Origin: Pseudodesulfovibrio alkaliphilus
Lineage (GTDB): Bacteria > Desulfobacterota > Desulfovibrionia > Desulfovibrionales > Desulfovibrionaceae
DNA length: 64,000 bases
Reading direction: 5' to 3'
Assembly (NCBI RefSeq): GCF_009729555.1
Contig: NZ_WODC01000001.1
Location: forward strand, 1 to 64,000
The position numbers and the translations under genes are program-made. Under the pieces are notes generated by a model. That model worked only from the letters and a program-made list of their open reading frames with translations, made no database searches and was not told where the DNA came from. Below are positions 63,683 to 64,000 of the stretch, piece by piece. Position 1 is the stretch's first letter; every line of letters begins with the position of its first letter.

Positions 63683-64000
63683 TCAGCGGGGGATGTCAAC
63701 AGTATCAACGGCCTTGATGGCCTGGTTTACGCGCTCGATGACACTGGCAGGCACTCCTCGGCTGAACATGAGGTGGCGCATGTTGCCCGAAGGGATGTCC
63801 GGCAGGGCTCTGCTGCCAAATATATCCGCGGGCAGTCCGTTGACACGGATCAGGGAATCCTTCTCTTCTGGAGCGACAAGGATGCAGTCGAACCGCTCCA
63901 TGGCCAGCATGCGGACCAGTTGGGCGTAATCGCCATTAACCCGTGCCATGCCTGGACGTGCCCGGGCGATGGCCTCGTCAACCGGCGCACCCAGCGAATA
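63683..64000 (-). CDS. C-terminal part of a periplasmic binding protein
   Basis: The frame is open from the right edge to the stop at 63683 (105 residues visible). It reads like the C-terminal lobe of a family-3 solute-binding protein: NGDYAQLVRMLAMERFDCILV, then ADIFGSRALPDIPSGNMRHLMFSRG and a final helix. The N-terminus lies outside the window. The ligand is unknown. Its end is 189 bases from the activator start, with no terminator visible. Confidence 0.6.
   Translation of the reverse strand, partial: YSLGAPVDEAIARARPGMARVNGDYAQLVRMLAMERFDCILVAPEEKDSLIRVNGLPADIFGSRALPDIPSGNMRHLMFSRGVPASVIERVNQAIKAVDTVDIPR

Noticed and set aside
1-64000. CRISPR array, rRNA operon or complete insertion sequence
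   Set aside because: No regularly spaced direct repeats, no rRNA motifs and no complete transposase with ends were seen.

Overview
The window looks like a chromosomal segment of a GC-rich, Gram-negative, motile, sulfate-reducing deltaproteobacterium of the Desulfovibrionales (Desulfovibrio or Pseudodesulfovibrio type). This is inferred from a heterodisulfide-reductase (Hdr) electron-transfer locus, the flagellar order flgF-G-A-H-I-J-N-K-L-csrA-fliW, its placement back to back with rimP-nusA-ylxR-infB-DUF503-rbfA-DHH-truB-rpsO-pnp, and many sigma-54 regulators. No 16S gene is present, so the genus cannot be fixed.

Layout. 1-1.65 kb: the start of a gene leaving the left edge, a lower-GC DUF4037 gene, and one copy of a dispersed palindromic repeat. 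1.65-13.0 kb (minus strand): an Hdr operon encoding, in transcription order, a 38-aa peptide, a small transposase-like HTH protein, HdrA, an MvhD-like subunit, an FrhB/FdhB-like Fe-S protein, a giant double HdrA-like flavoprotein with an inserted degenerate receiver domain, HdrC, HdrB, a double universal-stress protein and an HdrD-like protein. A divergent sigma-54 activator (13.5-14.9 kb), whose own receiver has also lost its phospho-acceptor Asp, faces a near-consensus sigma-54 promoter and an upstream dyad. This locus is the most unusual part of the window.

15.0-23.9 kb: a dense two-component array. A TauE/SafE exporter, a small membrane protein, a tandem receiver protein and an NtrC-like regulator without GAFTGA read leftward. 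Receiver, sensor kinase, receiver, kinase/phosphotransferase-like protein, receiver-kinase and receiver read rightward. 24.4-28.8 kb: tRNA-Ser(GCT), der, a second copy of the dispersed repeat and a chemoreceptor. 28.9-36.2 kb: mtnA, gatB, DUF4254, mltA, an ARMT1/DUF89-like protein and nadK, all leftward.

36.3-47.7 kb: a flagellar late-gene block. A sigma-28-type promoter drives a small conserved gene and flgM rightward. A 58-bp perfect palindrome acts as a bidirectional terminator. The leftward operon flgF to fliW starts at a good sigma-54 promoter. 47.7-58.4 kb: tRNA-Gly(CCC), a terminator, then the translation and RNA-metabolism genes rimP to pnp. 58.4-64 kb: MEMO-family protein, a 1038-aa exported TPR protein and a receiver-less sigma-54 activator with GAFTHA, then the end of a periplasmic binding protein running off the right edge.

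How the parts work together: the Hdr genes would form a soluble flavin-based electron-transfer complex, probably switched on by the adjacent activator. The flagellar block shows the usual hierarchy of sigma-54 (hook, ring and junction genes), then sigma-28/FlgM, then CsrA/FliW post-transcriptional control. The two-component array has many receivers but only one DNA-binding output, which suggests a branched phosphorelay.
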